A stretch of 32,955 bases of DNA, from NCBI GenBank assembly GCA_025463215.1, contig JAOBWF010000313.1, positions 1 to 32,955 on the forward strand. Reading direction: 5' to 3'. The stretch is from Acidobacteriota bacterium (lineage in GTDB: Bacteria > Acidobacteriota > Vicinamibacteria > Vicinamibacterales > CAVVIG01). Shown here one piece after another: positions 7,685-16,002 of the stretch. Positions within the stretch are counted from its first letter, which is position 1; every line of letters begins with the position of its first letter. The notes below the pieces were generated by a model, which saw nothing but the letters and a program-made list of their open reading frames with translations, ran no database searches and was not told where the DNA came from. The position numbers and the translations under genes are program-made.

Positions 7685-9048
7685 CCGCCAAGTCCGCCGT
7701 GCGCCGCCGCGGCGTGTTCTCGTCGCTCGGCCAGCCGAAAGTCGCGGTGATGCTGATGCTCGGCTTCTCGTCGGGGCTGCCCTTCTTTCTCAGCGGCAAT
7801 ACGCTGGGCTACTGGCTGCGCGACGCGGGCACGACGCTGGCGGCGATCGGCTTCCTGTCGTGGGTCGGCCTCGCCTACTCGCTGAAGTTCCTCTGGGCGC
7901 CGGTGATCGATCGCGTCGACGCGCCGCTGTTCGGGCGTCTTGGCCGCCGCCGCGGCTGGATGATCGTCAGCCAGCTGATCGTCGCGCTCGGCCTGGTGAT
8001 GCTGGCGGTGATCGGGCTGCGCGCCGGCCTGGTCGCGGTCGGCATCTTCGCCCTCGTGGTCGCGTTTGCCTCGTCGACCCAGGACATCGTCGTCGACGCG
8101 TGGCGGATCGAAGCGGCGAGCGACTCGGACGAGCTCGGGCTGCTGTCGTCCGCGTATCAGCTCGGCTACCGCGCCGCGATCATCGTGACCGACGCCTTCA
8201 TCCTGATCTCGGCGAGCCATTTCGGCTGGCGCCTCTCGTACGCGGCGATGGCGGTGTTGATGGGCGTCGGCCTGTGCGCGACCCTGATGGCGGGCGAACC
8301 GGTGCGCGCCGCGAGGCCGCTGGAATCGAGAGCGGACACGGCGCCGCTGTGGAGCGGACGCGGCTTCTTCGACGCGGTGATCGGTCCGTTCAGGGAATTC
8401 TTCCGGACCTACGGCTGGCTGGCGGTGCTGATGCTGGCGATGATCAGCTTCTACCAGCTGCCGGAATTCGTGATGGGGCCGATGGCGAACCCGTTCTATC
8501 ACGACCTCGGCCTGTCGAAAGATGCGGTCGGCGCGGTGCGCGGATCGATCGGTCTCGTGGCGACGCTGATTGGCATCGCGGCCGGGGGTGTCAGCACGCT
8601 GCGATTCGGTTATCTCAGAACCTTGATCGCGGGCGTGATCCTCAAGATCGTGGTGATCGCGAATTTCGCGACGCTCGCGCACACCGGCCCCGACCTCCGC
8701 GTATTCGGCGCGGTCATGTTCGCCGACAATTTCGGCATCGGCTTCGCCGGGGTGGCGCTGGTCACCTACATGTCGAGCCTGACCACCATCGGCTACACCG
8801 CGACGCAGTACGCGCTGCTCAGTTCGGCGTACACCTATGTCGGCAAGTTCGCGAAGGGCTTCTCCGGCGTGGCGGTCGAACGGCTCGCGGTCGGCCGCCC
8901 GCTGCTCGACGCCTACGGCCTCTTCTTCATCGGCGCCGGCCTGCTCGGCGTTCCCGCGCTGATCCTGTGCATCGTGCTCGCACGAGCGGTGCGCCAGACC
9001 AGGCCCGCGCCCGCGGCCGCCGCCGAGCAAGGTCGTGTGGGCCTTTAG
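7681..9048 (+). CDS. AmpG-like MFS permease
   Basis: A 455-residue inner-membrane transporter of the major facilitator superfamily, expected to have about 12 helices. 'LMLGFSSGLPFFLSGNTLGY', 'FLSWVGLAYSLKFLWAPVID' and 'ASSTQDIVVDAW' are characteristic of the AmpG group, which imports anhydro-muropeptides for cell-wall recycling. The substrate here is inferred from similarity only, and no recycling enzymes are nearby. The GTG start overlaps the mutS stop (GTGA), suggesting coupled translation, an unusual partner for mutS. Its last codons and TAG lie within the left arm of an inverted repeat shared with the next gene's N terminus. Family call is confident; substrate is moderate. Confidence 0.85.
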   Translation: MTAKSAVRRRGVFSSLGQPKVAVMLMLGFSSGLPFFLSGNTLGYWLRDAGTTLAAIGFLSWVGLAYSLKFLWAPVIDRVDAPLFGRLGRRRGWMIVSQLIVALGLVMLAVIGLRAGLVAVGIFALVVAFASSTQDIVVDAWRIEAASDSDELGLLSSAYQLGYRAAIIVTDAFILISASHFGWRLSYAAMAVLMGVGLCATLMAGEPVRAARPLESRADTAPLWSGRGFFDAVIGPFREFFRTYGWLAVLMLAMISFYQLPEFVMGPMANPFYHDLGLSKDAVGAVRGSIGLVATLIGIAAGGVSTLRFGYLRTLIAGVILKIVVIANFATLAHTGPDLRVFGAVMFADNFGIGFAGVALVTYMSSLTTIGYTATQYALLSSAYTYVGKFAKGFSGVAVERLAVGRPLLDAYGLFFIGAGLLGVPALILCIVLARAVRQTRPAPAAAAEQGRVGL

Positions 9049-9085
9049 GTCCGCCGTCGCGGCAGGCCTGAAGGCCTGCACGACG
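9031..9085. repeat. Inverted repeat of 'GGCCTGAAGGCC' type spanning ampG stop and next start
   Basis: Two 25-bp arms (9031-9055 and 9061-9085) are imperfect reverse complements around a 5-base spacer. The right arm contains the perfect palindrome GGCCTGAAGGCC-like core and CCTGCACGACG. The left arm is a mutated version, GGTCGTGTGGGCCTTTAGG. A single arm of the same family occurs again at 10873-10897. I recognise such words as dispersed repeats in Vicinamibacteria-type acidobacterial genomes (recollection, not a search). Confidence 0.6.
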
Positions 9086-12013
9086 CTCGCGCTGCTCCTC
9101 GTCGTGGCGTCCCCGTCGCAGGCGGCGTCGCTGTTCGATCCGCTGCTGCGCTTCCGTGCCATGCCGACCGAGCATTTCGTGATCTATTTTCACCAGGGGG
9201 AGGACCGCCTGGCGCAGCGTCTCGGGATGATCGCGGAAGAGACGTGGCACGCGCTGCAGCGGCCGCTCGACGTCACGCCGCCGCGGCGGACGCGGGTCGT
9301 GCTCGCCGATCAGACCGAGGTCTTCAACGGCTACGCGACGCCGCTGCCCTACGACACGATCGTCATCTACACCGTCGCGCCGTCCGGCTCGGGACTCGAT
9401 TTCGGCGACTGGCTGCGCGTCGCCTTCACCCACGAGTTCACCCACATCGTCCACCTCGATCGATCCGAGGGATGGGCGCGCGTCGTGCGCTCGATCTTCG
9501 GGCGAACGGTATACGCCTTCCCGAACCTGTTTCTGCCGCCGTGGCAGGTCGAAGGGCTGGCGACCTACGAAGAGACCGTGGTGACCGGCGAGGGGCGATT
9601 GCACGCCGGCGATTTCCGCGCGATCGTCGCGGAGGCGGCGCGTCATGGCCGGCTCGAGCCGCTCGATCGCGTTAACGGCGGCCTCGTCGATTGGCCCGGC
9701 GGCGCCGGCGTGTACGCGTACGGCGTCGGCTTTCATCAATACCTCGCCGACCGGTTCGGCGCGGATCGGCTGGCGATCCTGGCCGAGGCGACGGCGCGCC
9801 GCGTGCCGTATCTCGCGGCGCCGGCGTTCAAGCGCGTCTACGGTGAGTCGCTCGGCGATCTGTGGCGCGACTACGAGTCGAGCCTCACCACGGCCGCGAC
9901 CACTCCGGCGGCCGACGCGTCAATCACGCGCCTGACGAAGCAGGGCTTCTCGGTGACCGGACCGCGCTTCGACCGGTTTGCGTGTGCGGGATGCCCGCCG
10001 TCGATCGTTTATTCGGCGGTGAACCCGCGCGGCTTCCCGGCCTTGTACCGCATCGCGCTCGACGGCGGCGAGCCGCGCCAGCTGGCCACCCGCTATCTCG
10101 GGTCGACCACGGCGGTCGGCCCCGACGCGATCTATTTCGATCAGGTCGAGCAGCGCCGCAACGTCGGCCTGTACAACGATCTTTATGTCTGGCGGCGGTC
10201 CGACGGCCGGGTCCAGCAGCTCACGATGGAGGCGCGGCTGCAGGATCCCGATCTGTCGCCAGACGGCGAGACGCTGGCGGCGGTCCAGAACCACCGGGGC
10301 CAGCGGGACCTCGTGCTGGTGACCACGGCGGGCCTGACGGCCCGCGCTACAGATGCAGTGCCGACCGTCCCTGGCGCGCCGAGGCGCGGTGAGCGCGAAG
10401 GCGGCAGGCCTGCGATCACCACATTGATCGCCGAACCCGACGCGCAATTCGACACACCGAGATGGTCGCCCGATGGTCGGTCGATCGCCGTCTCGCGGCA
10501 TCGGCTCGGCGCCATGCCGGAGATCGTGATCGTCGACGTCGCCACGAAAGCGGCCCGCATCGTCGCTTCGGGTCGCGCGACGCGGTACGTGATGCCGGCG
10601 TGGCGGCCCGACGGGCGCACCATCGTCGCCGCGGCCGCCGCCGAGGACGAGACGTTCAACCTGTTCGAGTTCGCGGTCGACGGCTCGAGCGCGCGTCAGC
10701 TGACGAACACCACCGGCGGCGCGCTGTGGCCCGACTTCTCGCCCGACGGAACGACGATCGTGTTCGCCGGCTACACCACCGACGGCTACGATCTGTTCTC
10801 GATCCCGTATTCAAGCCCGAATGCCGGCTGGACGGCGGCCTTACCGCAGTCGTTCACGCCTGCGCCCGCACCGGTCGTGCAGGCCTTCAGGCCCGCCATC
10901 CCGGAGACGACGACCGGCTATTCGCCGCTGGACACCTTGAAGCCGACGTCGTGGACGCCGGTGATCGAAACTGGCGGCAGCCAGCTTCGGATCGGCGCCG
11001 GCGTCAGCGGCTACGATGTGCTCGGCTACCACGCCTATGCCGCGGCCGCGACGTGGCTGGTATCAAGTCCGGCGGGCACGCCGAGGACGACGGCGGCGAC
11101 CCCAGACTGGCAGGTCGTCTATCTCTACGATCGCTGGCGTCCGACCTTTTACGTCGCGGCGCGGAGCGACACGTCGTTTTTTGCCGGCCCGGCGCTCGAC
11201 GACGGCACGCCCGCGCCGGCGACACGCCGCGAGCGGCAGTTCGAAGGCGGTGTGCTCTTCCCGATCCGGCATGCCCGCGCGCAGCATGCCCTGCAACTGT
11301 CGCTCGCCCGCGCGACCGCGGATGACAACGTGGCCGGCACCACGTTCGCCCGCGATCGCACGCCGCTTCGCGCCGCCTGGCAGACGATCACGGCCCACAC
11401 CTACGGCTATTCGATCAGCCGCGAACAGGGCGTCGCCGCTGGCGCGACGGCGGAGATCGTGCGCCGTGCGTTCGCCTCGTTCGCCGACGCCACCACCACG
11501 ACCGCCGACATGCGGGCTTATCTGCCCGGGCTCGGGGCGCATCATGTCGTCGCGGTGCGCGCCGGCGGCGGCGCCTCGATCGGCGACCCGACGGTCGGCC
11601 GGGAATTTCTGCTCGGCGGCGACTCCCCCGGCGTCAGCGCCGCTGACCTCGACGGGACGGCGTTCTCACTGCTGCGCGGGTTCGGCGCCAACACCTTCTC
11701 TGGAACGCACATCGCCGTGGTTAATGCCGAGTATCGCTGGCCGCTGGCGCGGCCGCAGCGCGGCTACGGCACGTGGCCGCTGTTCGTGCAGACGGTGCAC
11801 GCCGCGATTGTCGCCGACGCCGGCCACGCATGGACGCGATCGTTTCAGGCGCGCGAGATCAAATCCTCCGCCGGCGCGCAGCTGTCCGCCGACGTCATCG
11901 CCGGATTCGTCGCGCCGTTCACCGCGACGATCGGCGCGGCGTGGGGACACGACGGCAGCGGCCGCATCCCGGACGGCGTGACCGCCTACTTCCGCGTCGG
12001 CAAAGGGTTCTAG
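9035..12013 (+). CDS. Secreted gluzincin peptidase - beta-propeller - outer-membrane barrel fusion
   Basis: A 992-residue protein with three apparent parts. After a signal-like start (hydrophobic 'LALLLVVASPSQAAS', about residues 18-32) comes a peptidase_MA-like domain with zinc motif HEFTH at 133-137 and a likely third ligand E173 in 'QVEGLATYEE'. The middle (about 290-610) has TolB/WD40-like blades such as 'PRWSPDGRSIAVS', 'PAWRPDGRTIVAA' and 'PDFSPDGTTIVFA'. The last ~330 residues are rich in alternating strands and end in 'VTAYFRVGKGF', the aromatic-terminated signature of outer-membrane barrels. It probably sits in the outer membrane with the peptidase outside or in the periplasm. The GTG start overlaps ampG. 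Three dispersed repeats are translated within it. Domain calls are good; substrate is unknown. Confidence 0.82.
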   Translation: MWAFRSAVAAGLKACTTLALLLVVASPSQAASLFDPLLRFRAMPTEHFVIYFHQGEDRLAQRLGMIAEETWHALQRPLDVTPPRRTRVVLADQTEVFNGYATPLPYDTIVIYTVAPSGSGLDFGDWLRVAFTHEFTHIVHLDRSEGWARVVRSIFGRTVYAFPNLFLPPWQVEGLATYEETVVTGEGRLHAGDFRAIVAEAARHGRLEPLDRVNGGLVDWPGGAGVYAYGVGFHQYLADRFGADRLAILAEATARRVPYLAAPAFKRVYGESLGDLWRDYESSLTTAATTPAADASITRLTKQGFSVTGPRFDRFACAGCPPSIVYSAVNPRGFPALYRIALDGGEPRQLATRYLGSTTAVGPDAIYFDQVEQRRNVGLYNDLYVWRRSDGRVQQLTMEARLQDPDLSPDGETLAAVQNHRGQRDLVLVTTAGLTARATDAVPTVPGAPRRGEREGGRPAITTLIAEPDAQFDTPRWSPDGRSIAVSRHRLGAMPEIVIVDVATKAARIVASGRATRYVMPAWRPDGRTIVAAAAAEDETFNLFEFAVDGSSARQLTNTTGGALWPDFSPDGTTIVFAGYTTDGYDLFSIPYSSPNAGWTAALPQSFTPAPAPVVQAFRPAIPETTTGYSPLDTLKPTSWTPVIETGGSQLRIGAGVSGYDVLGYHAYAAAATWLVSSPAGTPRTTAATPDWQVVYLYDRWRPTFYVAARSDTSFFAGPALDDGTPAPATRRERQFEGGVLFPIRHARAQHALQLSLARATADDNVAGTTFARDRTPLRAAWQTITAHTYGYSISREQGVAAGATAEIVRRAFASFADATTTTADMRAYLPGLGAHHVVAVRAGGGASIGDPTVGREFLLGGDSPGVSAADLDGTAFSLLRGFGANTFSGTHIAVVNAEYRWPLARPQRGYGTWPLFVQTVHAAIVADAGHAWTRSFQAREIKSSAGAQLSADVIAGFVAPFTATIGAAWGHDGSGRIPDGVTAYFRVGKGF
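10327..10350. repeat. GC-rich palindromic dispersed repeat inside coding sequence
   Basis: GGCGGGCCTGACGGCCCGCG is a near palindrome followed by CTAC, read through in frame as 'AGLTARAT'. It interrupts a run between propeller blades with low-complexity residues, as expected for an inserted linker. It looks related in style to the repeats at 9031 and 10873. Confidence 0.45.
10873..10897. repeat. Dispersed 'VVQAFRPA' repeat inside coding sequence
   Basis: This 25-bp unit beginning GGTCGTGCAGGCCTTCAGG is translated as 'VVQAFRPA'. It matches the reverse complement of the right arm of the repeat at 9061-9085 with one or two changes. It falls at the linker between the propeller and the barrel of the peptidase fusion, where an insertion would be tolerated. 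Confidence 0.65.
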
Positions 12014-12034
12014 ATATGATTTAATTGTCTCCGC

Positions 12035-13120
12035 ATGAAGAAGAAATCCCGTTTCCTGCAGACGCCGATCGAGCCGTTCGCCGTCGAGCCGGGGCTCACG
12101 GCGGATCAGGTCCTCGCTCGCATGGAACGGATCTCGTTTCAGGGCCGCAATCTCGCCACGGCGCATCGGATCTGGCAGAAGATGCTGCAGGACGACGTGA
12201 CGATCTTTCTCGGCATGGCCGGGGCGCTCTCGGCCGGCGGTCTGCGACTCGCGGTGGCGCACCTCATCTCGCACCGCTACATCGACTGCCTGGTGTCGAC
12301 CGGCGCCAACCTCTATCACGATCTGCACGAGACCCGCGGCCAGCATCACTACGTCGGCTCGCCGCATGCCGACGATGCCGCGCTCGCCGAGGATCGCATC
12401 GATCGGGTTTACGACACTTACGCAAGCGAAGAGGAGTTCTGCTCGAACGACGACTGGATCGCGGATTTCGCCGCCACGCTCGAGGCGCGGCCGTACACGA
12501 CCCGCGAGTTCCTGTATCTGCTCGGCGGCCAGCTGTGGAACACGACCGGCCGCGACGGCATCCTGACGGCGGCGTATCGCGCCAACGTGCCGATCTTCTG
12601 CCCGGCGATCGCCGATTCGTCGATCGGCATGGGCCTGTCGCAGGCGCGGCAGAAGAAGGCCGGCGCCGGCTACATCGACATCATCGGCGACATCGTCGAG
12701 TCGGCCAATCTCGTCATCCGGCGGCCGCGCACGGCGTCGATCGTCCTCGGCGGCGGCACGCCGAAGAATTTCATCAACCAGGCCAGCGTGCAGGCGGAGT
12801 TCTACAGCGATCAGGTCGGCGGCCACCGCTACGCGCTGCAGATCATCACCGACGTGCCGCATTTCGGCGGCGCCTCCGGTTCGAGCCTCGAAGAGGCGGA
12901 GAGCTGGGGCAAGCTCGCCAGCGGCTCGGCGCGGGTGACGGTGCAGTCGGACGCCACGATCGCGCTGCCGATCCTGCTGAGCGCGCTGGCGACGACGGCG
13001 CCGCCGCTGCTCGCGGTGCGGGTCAAGCCGGCCTTCACCTTGACCGGCCGCGTCATGACCGTCGACGGCCTGGCGGTTCCCTCCGAGCGTTTCGAGGAAG
13101 TGAATGAGCCAGCGCTCTGA
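12035..13120 (+). CDS. Deoxyhypusine synthase-like protein (probable homospermidine synthase type)
   Basis: A 361-residue member of the deoxyhypusine synthase family. The NAD-binding 'STGANLYHDLHE' segment and the C-terminal 'EESWGKL'-like motif are clear, with K293 matching the catalytic lysine (K329 of the human enzyme). The human active-site 'KHH' (H288) aligns by eye with K244-N245-F246, so that histidine is lost. Bacteria lack eIF5A, and known bacterial relatives make homospermidine from putrescine using NAD. The two following genes make putrescine from agmatine and overlap this one, which fits a polyamine role. The ATG at 12035 has no obvious Shine-Dalgarno sequence. The family is sure; the exact product (homospermidine, spermidine or other) is inference. 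Confidence 0.88.
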   Translation: MKKKSRFLQTPIEPFAVEPGLTADQVLARMERISFQGRNLATAHRIWQKMLQDDVTIFLGMAGALSAGGLRLAVAHLISHRYIDCLVSTGANLYHDLHETRGQHHYVGSPHADDAALAEDRIDRVYDTYASEEEFCSNDDWIADFAATLEARPYTTREFLYLLGGQLWNTTGRDGILTAAYRANVPIFCPAIADSSIGMGLSQARQKKAGAGYIDIIGDIVESANLVIRRPRTASIVLGGGTPKNFINQASVQAEFYSDQVGGHRYALQIITDVPHFGGASGSSLEEAESWGKLASGSARVTVQSDATIALPILLSALATTAPPLLAVRVKPAFTLTGRVMTVDGLAVPSERFEEVNEPAL

Positions 13121-13994
13121 GCCCTTCACCATCGGGCTGATTCAGGATCACGCGACCGGCGACGCGGCGGCGAACGTGGCGAGGGCCGAGCGGCTGGTGC
13201 GCGAGGCCGCGGGGCGCGGCGCCCAGATCATCTGCCTGAAAGAGCTCTTCAACGCGCCCTATTTCTGCAAGTCGCAGCAGTGCGAGCGCTTCGATCTCGC
13301 GGAGCCGATCCCGGGCCCGACGACCGATGCGATGGCGCGCCTCGCGCGCGAGCTCGCGGTCGTCCTCGTCGTGCCGATGTTCGAGCGGCAGGCGCCCGGC
13401 GTCTACCGCAACTCGGCGGTCGTGATCGACGCCGACGGCCGCGTGCTGGGCATATATCGCAAGATGCACATCCCCGACGACCCGATGTTCAACGAGAAGT
13501 ATTACTTCACGCAGGGCGACACGCCCGGCTTCCGGGTCTGGGAGACGCGCTACGCCACGATCGGCGTCCTCATCTGCTGGGATCAGTGGTATCCGGAAGC
13601 GGCGCGGATCACGAGCCTGATGGGCGCGCAGGTCCTGTTCTACCCGACCGCAATCGGCTGGCATCCGTCGGAGCAGGAGGAATGGGGACCGGCGCAGGTC
13701 GACGCGTGGCGCACGATCCAGCGCTCGCACGCGATCGCCAACGGCGTGTACGTCGCCGCGCCCAACCGGATCGGCCACGAGGACGAGCCCGGCACCGACG
13801 GCCTCAATTTCTTCGGCCACTCGTTCATCGCCGATCCGTTCGGCCGCTACATCGCCGAAGCCGGCGGCAACGAGGAAGTGCTGGTCGCGCGCTGTGAGCC
13901 GGCGCTGATCGAGACGGTCCGGCGCAACTGGCCGTTCCTGCGCGACCGGCGCATCGACGCCTACGGCCCAATCCTGCAGCGCTACATCGGATGA
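13104..13994 (+). CDS. aguB: N-carbamoylputrescine amidase
   Basis: A 296-residue nitrilase-superfamily hydrolase, usual length for AguB. The Glu-Lys-Cys triad is visible: E47 in 'CLKELFNAPYF', K120 in 'YRKMHIPDD' and C158 in 'GVLICWDQWYPEAAR'. It hydrolyses N-carbamoylputrescine to putrescine, CO2 and ammonia. The segment 'NRIGHEDEPGTDGLNFFGHS' is typical of this subgroup rather than of beta-ureidopropionases. It overlaps the upstream synthase by 17 bp and the downstream agmatine deiminase by ATGA, so the three genes form one transcript. The adjoining agmatine deiminase makes its substrate. Cytoplasmic. Very confident. Confidence 0.94.
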   Translation: MSQRSEPFTIGLIQDHATGDAAANVARAERLVREAAGRGAQIICLKELFNAPYFCKSQQCERFDLAEPIPGPTTDAMARLARELAVVLVVPMFERQAPGVYRNSAVVIDADGRVLGIYRKMHIPDDPMFNEKYYFTQGDTPGFRVWETRYATIGVLICWDQWYPEAARITSLMGAQVLFYPTAIGWHPSEQEEWGPAQVDAWRTIQRSHAIANGVYVAAPNRIGHEDEPGTDGLNFFGHSFIADPFGRYIAEAGGNEEVLVARCEPALIETVRRNWPFLRDRRIDAYGPILQRYIG

Positions 13995-15070
13995 CCGCCG
14001 CCGATCGCACGCCGCAGCGCTGGCGGATGCCGGCCGAGTGGGAACCGCATCGCGCGACCTGGATTGCGTGGCCGCACTTCGAGCCCGACTGGCCCGGCAA
14101 GCTGGCGCCGATCCCCTGGGTCTACGGCGAGATCGTGCGCGTGCTCGCCGGCTACGAACAGGTCGAGATCCTCTGTCACTCGGAGCCGGTCTACGAAAAC
14201 GCCGGGGCGATCCTCGAGAGCCACGGGGTGCGCGCCGATCACATCCGACTCCACCTGGTGCCCAACGATCGCACCTGGCTGCGCGACAGCGCGCCGACCG
14301 GCGTGGTCGATCCGGCAGGCGCGGTGACGCTGCTCAACTGGTCGTTCAACGCGTGGGCGAAGTACGCCAACTGGCGCGTCGACGCCCAGGTCGGCCGCGC
14401 GATTGCCGACATCACGCGGCTGCCGCACGTCGAGCCGACCCGTCCCGATACGAGCGCGAAGATGGTGCTCGAAGGCGGCGGCATCGAGGCCAACGGCGCC
14501 GGTCTGCTGCTGGTCACCGAGGAGTGGCTCCTGAGCAACGTTCAGGTCCGCAATCCCGGGCTGACGCGCGAGGGCTACGAGCGGGCGTTCGGCGAGTGGC
14601 TCGGGATCCGCAAGACGATCTGGCTGGGCGAAGGCTGCGCCGGCGACGACACGCACGGCCACATCGACGACATCGCGCGGTTCGTCGCGGCCGACACCGT
14701 CGTGCTCGCGGTGGAAGACGATCCAGAGGACGAAAACCACGAGCGATCGCTGGACAACGTGCGGCGGTTGGAGCTCGCCTCGCGCGATCCCGAGGTCGGT
14801 CCGCTGAGGGTCGTGCGCCTGCCGTATCCGCGGCGCGTCACCATGAACGGCGAGCGTCTGCCGGCGAGCTACGCCAACTTCTATATTGCCAACGGCGTCG
14901 TGTTGGTGCCGACGTTCAACGATCCGAACGATCGGGTCGCGATGAACGTCCTGGCCGAGCTGATGCCGCAGCATCAGATCGTCGGCATCCACGCCGTCGA
15001 CCTGGTGTGGGGGCTGGGAACGATTCACTGCTTGACGCAGCAGGAACCGCTCGGGTCGCGGGCCAAGTAG
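13991..15070 (+). CDS. aguA: Agmatine deiminase
   Basis: A 359-residue enzyme of the porphyromonas-type peptidylarginine deiminase fold, converting agmatine to N-carbamoylputrescine and ammonia. The opening 'RMPAEWEPHRATWIAWPH', 'NDRTWLRDSAP', 'LEGGGIEANG' and 'GDDTHGHIDDIARF' are family motifs. The nucleophile is C347 in 'GTIHCLTQQEP'. It follows aguB with an ATGA overlap and is the last gene of the operon. Agmatine would come from arginine decarboxylase, which is not in the window. The stop is 25 bp from the end of a convergent gene. Confidence 0.95.
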   Translation: MTAADRTPQRWRMPAEWEPHRATWIAWPHFEPDWPGKLAPIPWVYGEIVRVLAGYEQVEILCHSEPVYENAGAILESHGVRADHIRLHLVPNDRTWLRDSAPTGVVDPAGAVTLLNWSFNAWAKYANWRVDAQVGRAIADITRLPHVEPTRPDTSAKMVLEGGGIEANGAGLLLVTEEWLLSNVQVRNPGLTREGYERAFGEWLGIRKTIWLGEGCAGDDTHGHIDDIARFVAADTVVLAVEDDPEDENHERSLDNVRRLELASRDPEVGPLRVVRLPYPRRVTMNGERLPASYANFYIANGVVLVPTFNDPNDRVAMNVLAELMPQHQIVGIHAVDLVWGLGTIHCLTQQEPLGSRAK

Positions 15071-15095
15071 CGTCCGGCACGCGGCGGACCCGCGG

Positions 15096-15830
15096 CTAGG
15101 TCGTCGACGGTTTCTTCAGCGTCTCGATTTCCTTGCGCGCGTCGCCGGTGAACGGCGATTCCGGATACTCCTCGACGATCTTGTTGAACGTCTGCCGCGC
15201 GTCGGCGCGCTTGCCCGCTTCGAGGTAGGTCCGTCCGAGCTGCATCAGAATACCGTCGACCGGCAGCGGGCCATCCTTACGCTGCGCCAGCTCCTTGAAG
15301 GTGTTGATCGCGGTGTCGTACTGGCCGGCGCGCGCCTGCGCTTCGGCGAGGCCGAGCCGCGCCATCTGGCCGTAGAAGCTGTCGCCCGACTCCTTGATCA
15401 CCTGATCGTAGGCGGCGATCGCGCCCGGCGTGTCGGCCAGCGCCAGCGACGTTGCCGCCTGCTGATAGCGCGCGTAGACGCCGGCGTCGGTCGAGGGATA
15501 GGCGTCAGCGGCGATCTTGAACTTGGTCAGCGCCGACTGCGACCGTTCCCGCTCGGTCGGAAAGTAGAGGCCGCCGGCGGGCGCCCCCGGCGCGGGCGGC
15601 GGGCCGACGCGCGCGTCCTGCACGGCCATCGCCTCGGCGAGCAGGCCGTGTGCCTTGCCCTGGACGTGCTCGTGCCAGCCGAAATACCCCAGCCCCAGCG
15701 CGGCGACGACCACCACGACCGCGATCACGGTCGTCGTTTCCTTGCGCCGTCCGGCGACGGTGTGCCCCGCCTGCACGGCGAAATTCCGGAGCTCGTTTTC
15801 TTTCAGATGATGACGTTCTTTGGTTTTCAT
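15096..15830 (-). CDS. Membrane-anchored tetratricopeptide-repeat protein
   Basis: A 244-residue protein with a short basic N terminus, a single membrane helix at about residues 33-52 ('TTVIAVVVVVAALGLGYFGW') and an outside region of TPR-like helical pairs (for example 'DTPGAIAAYDQVIKESGDSF' and 'GQYDTAINTFKELAQRKDGP', then 'KRADARQTFNKIVEEYPESP'). The layout resembles YfgM-type periplasmic chaperone partners of the Sec machinery, or outer-membrane assembly lipoprotein-like TPR proteins. It carries no enzymatic motif. It lies downstream of tRNA-Arg on the same strand and converges with aguA. The topology is clear; the function is only a guess. Confidence 0.8.
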   Translation of the reverse strand: MKTKERHHLKENELRNFAVQAGHTVAGRRKETTTVIAVVVVVAALGLGYFGWHEHVQGKAHGLLAEAMAVQDARVGPPPAPGAPAGGLYFPTERERSQSALTKFKIAADAYPSTDAGVYARYQQAATSLALADTPGAIAAYDQVIKESGDSFYGQMARLGLAEAQARAGQYDTAINTFKELAQRKDGPLPVDGILMQLGRTYLEAGKRADARQTFNKIVEEYPESPFTGDARKEIETLKKPSTT

Positions 15831-15872
15831 GTCTGAGACTGCTGCCTGGCGACTCGTGCTGACGACTGTTGA

Positions 15873-15948
15873 TGGCGCGCCCGGCCGGAATTGAACCGGC
15901 GGCCCCCCGCTTAGGAGGCGGGTGCTCTATCCGCTGAGCTACGGGCGC
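15873..15948 (-). tRNA. tRNA-Arg (anticodon CCU)
   Basis: The minus strand folds as a full cloverleaf: acceptor GCGCCCG/CGGGCGC, D arm GCTC/GAGC, anticodon stem CCCGC/GCGGG with loop CTCCTAA, and T arm GCCGG/CCGGC with TTCAATT. The anticodon CCU reads the arginine codon AGG. The discriminator is G and the CCA end is encoded in the DNA. A TACACT hexamer (15968-15973) about 20 bp upstream is a possible -10 box. Confidence 0.96.
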
Positions 15949-16002
15949 AATAATACCGGAAACGACTAGTGTAACGCGCCTTGGTCCCGTTCGCCGGCGC
16001 CC

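Noticed and set aside
7627..9162. 511-codon minus-strand frame containing 'VVQAFRPA'
   Set aside because: The words come from the inverted repeat at 9031-9085 read on the other strand; the rest is shadow of ampG.
15873..15948. tRNA-Arg as an integration site
   Set aside because: No duplicated tRNA 3' end, integrase or phage gene on either side; the pseudogene lies on the 5' side of the tRNA.
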